Of a DNA stretch of 32,758 nt, positions 32,726 through 32,758 are shown piece by piece; position 1 is the stretch's first letter, and each line of letters begins with the position of its first letter. Below the pieces are notes generated by a model. The model saw only the letters and a list, made by a program, of their open reading frames with translations. It did no database searches and was not told the DNA's origin. This DNA comes from Chromatiales bacterium (GTDB lineage: Bacteria; Pseudomonadota; Gammaproteobacteria; Steroidobacterales; Woeseiaceae): positions 1 to 32,758 of the forward strand of contig SHLT01000023.1 in assembly GCA_004282875.1 (NCBI GenBank), written 5' to 3'. The translations under genes were made by a program, and so were the position numbers.

Positions 32726-32758
32726 ATGCGAAAACTTCTGCCGCTTCTTGGTGGCGTA
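32726..32758 (+). CDS. Start of an exported or membrane protein, cut by the window edge
   Basis: GAGGAG at 32713-32718, then 7 nt, then ATG at 32726, a near-ideal ribosome site. The eleven visible codons read MRKLLPLLGGV: a positive N-terminus followed by a hydrophobic stretch, as in a signal peptide. Nothing more can be said. Confidence 0.6.
   Translation, partial: MRKLLPLLGGV

Overview
The window is GC-rich, densely packed bacterial DNA. It most likely comes from a free-living, probably aquatic gammaproteobacterium. The support is family-level resemblance only: exported lipoprotein glycosidases, a REC-GGDEF-EAL protein, an OmpA protein with calcium-binding TSP3 repeats, a fused indolepyruvate:ferredoxin oxidoreductase beside an Lrp regulator, and a YfcC-type carrier. 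There is no rRNA, tRNA, CRISPR array, insertion sequence or phage gene, and the species cannot be named from what is seen.

Positions 1-14131 form an alpha-glucan (starch/maltodextrin) utilisation locus. The left edge cuts a GH13 alpha-amylase. Convergent to it is a two-gene minus-strand operon: a SusA-like cyclomaltodextrinase lipoprotein followed by a 1664-residue exported protein that joins a GH31 alpha-glucosidase, a complete GH13 alpha-amylase and a C-terminal Ser esterase in one chain. Divergent from it is a plus-strand operon coupled by ATGA overlaps: a SusB-like GH97 alpha-glucosidase lipoprotein, an SLC45/MalT-type MFS sugar transporter and another GH13 lipoprotein. The 109-bp divergent region holds an imperfect palindrome with a central ACGT, a plausible operator for the LacI-family regulator encoded at 13103-14131. 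The likely flow is hydrolysis of polysaccharide or cyclic dextrins in the periplasm or at the outer membrane, then uptake of maltose-size sugars by the MFS carrier. No TonB-dependent receptor is in view; it may lie beyond the left edge.

Positions 13103-16787 (minus) form a second operon: TylF-like methyltransferase, GT4 glycosyltransferase, DUF2189 membrane protein, and the LacI regulator as last gene, coupled to DUF2189 by ATGA. Divergent from it is a REC-GGDEF-EAL protein (16919-18850) whose receiver has Glu in place of the phospho-accepting Asp, whose GGDEF is degenerate and whose EAL residues are intact. A terminator hairpin separates it from the OmpA/TSP3 protein (minus).

Positions 20419-22874 (plus) hold a compact stress-like operon: a small basic protein, an MscS-type channel, an ECF sigma factor starting 1 bp after the channel stop, a dodecin overlapping the sigma stop, and a two-repeat YegP-family protein, closed by a strong intrinsic terminator. 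No anti-sigma factor is visible. This is one of the two most interesting arrangements here; the other is the triple-enzyme fusion.

Positions 22935-29350 concern amino or organic acid metabolism: a YfcC-family carrier, then (minus) a fused indolepyruvate:ferredoxin oxidoreductase with an MBL-fold hydrolase, and a divergent Lrp/AsnC regulator preceded by two identical 11-bp repeats exactly 30 bp apart.

Positions 29379-32758 look accessory: a membrane-anchored protein and a possibly exported protein, both of unknown function, a seven-repeat FG-GAP beta-propeller protein, related intergenic repeat copies on both sides of that gene, about 500 bp without a convincing gene, and the first 11 codons of a gene cut by the right edge.
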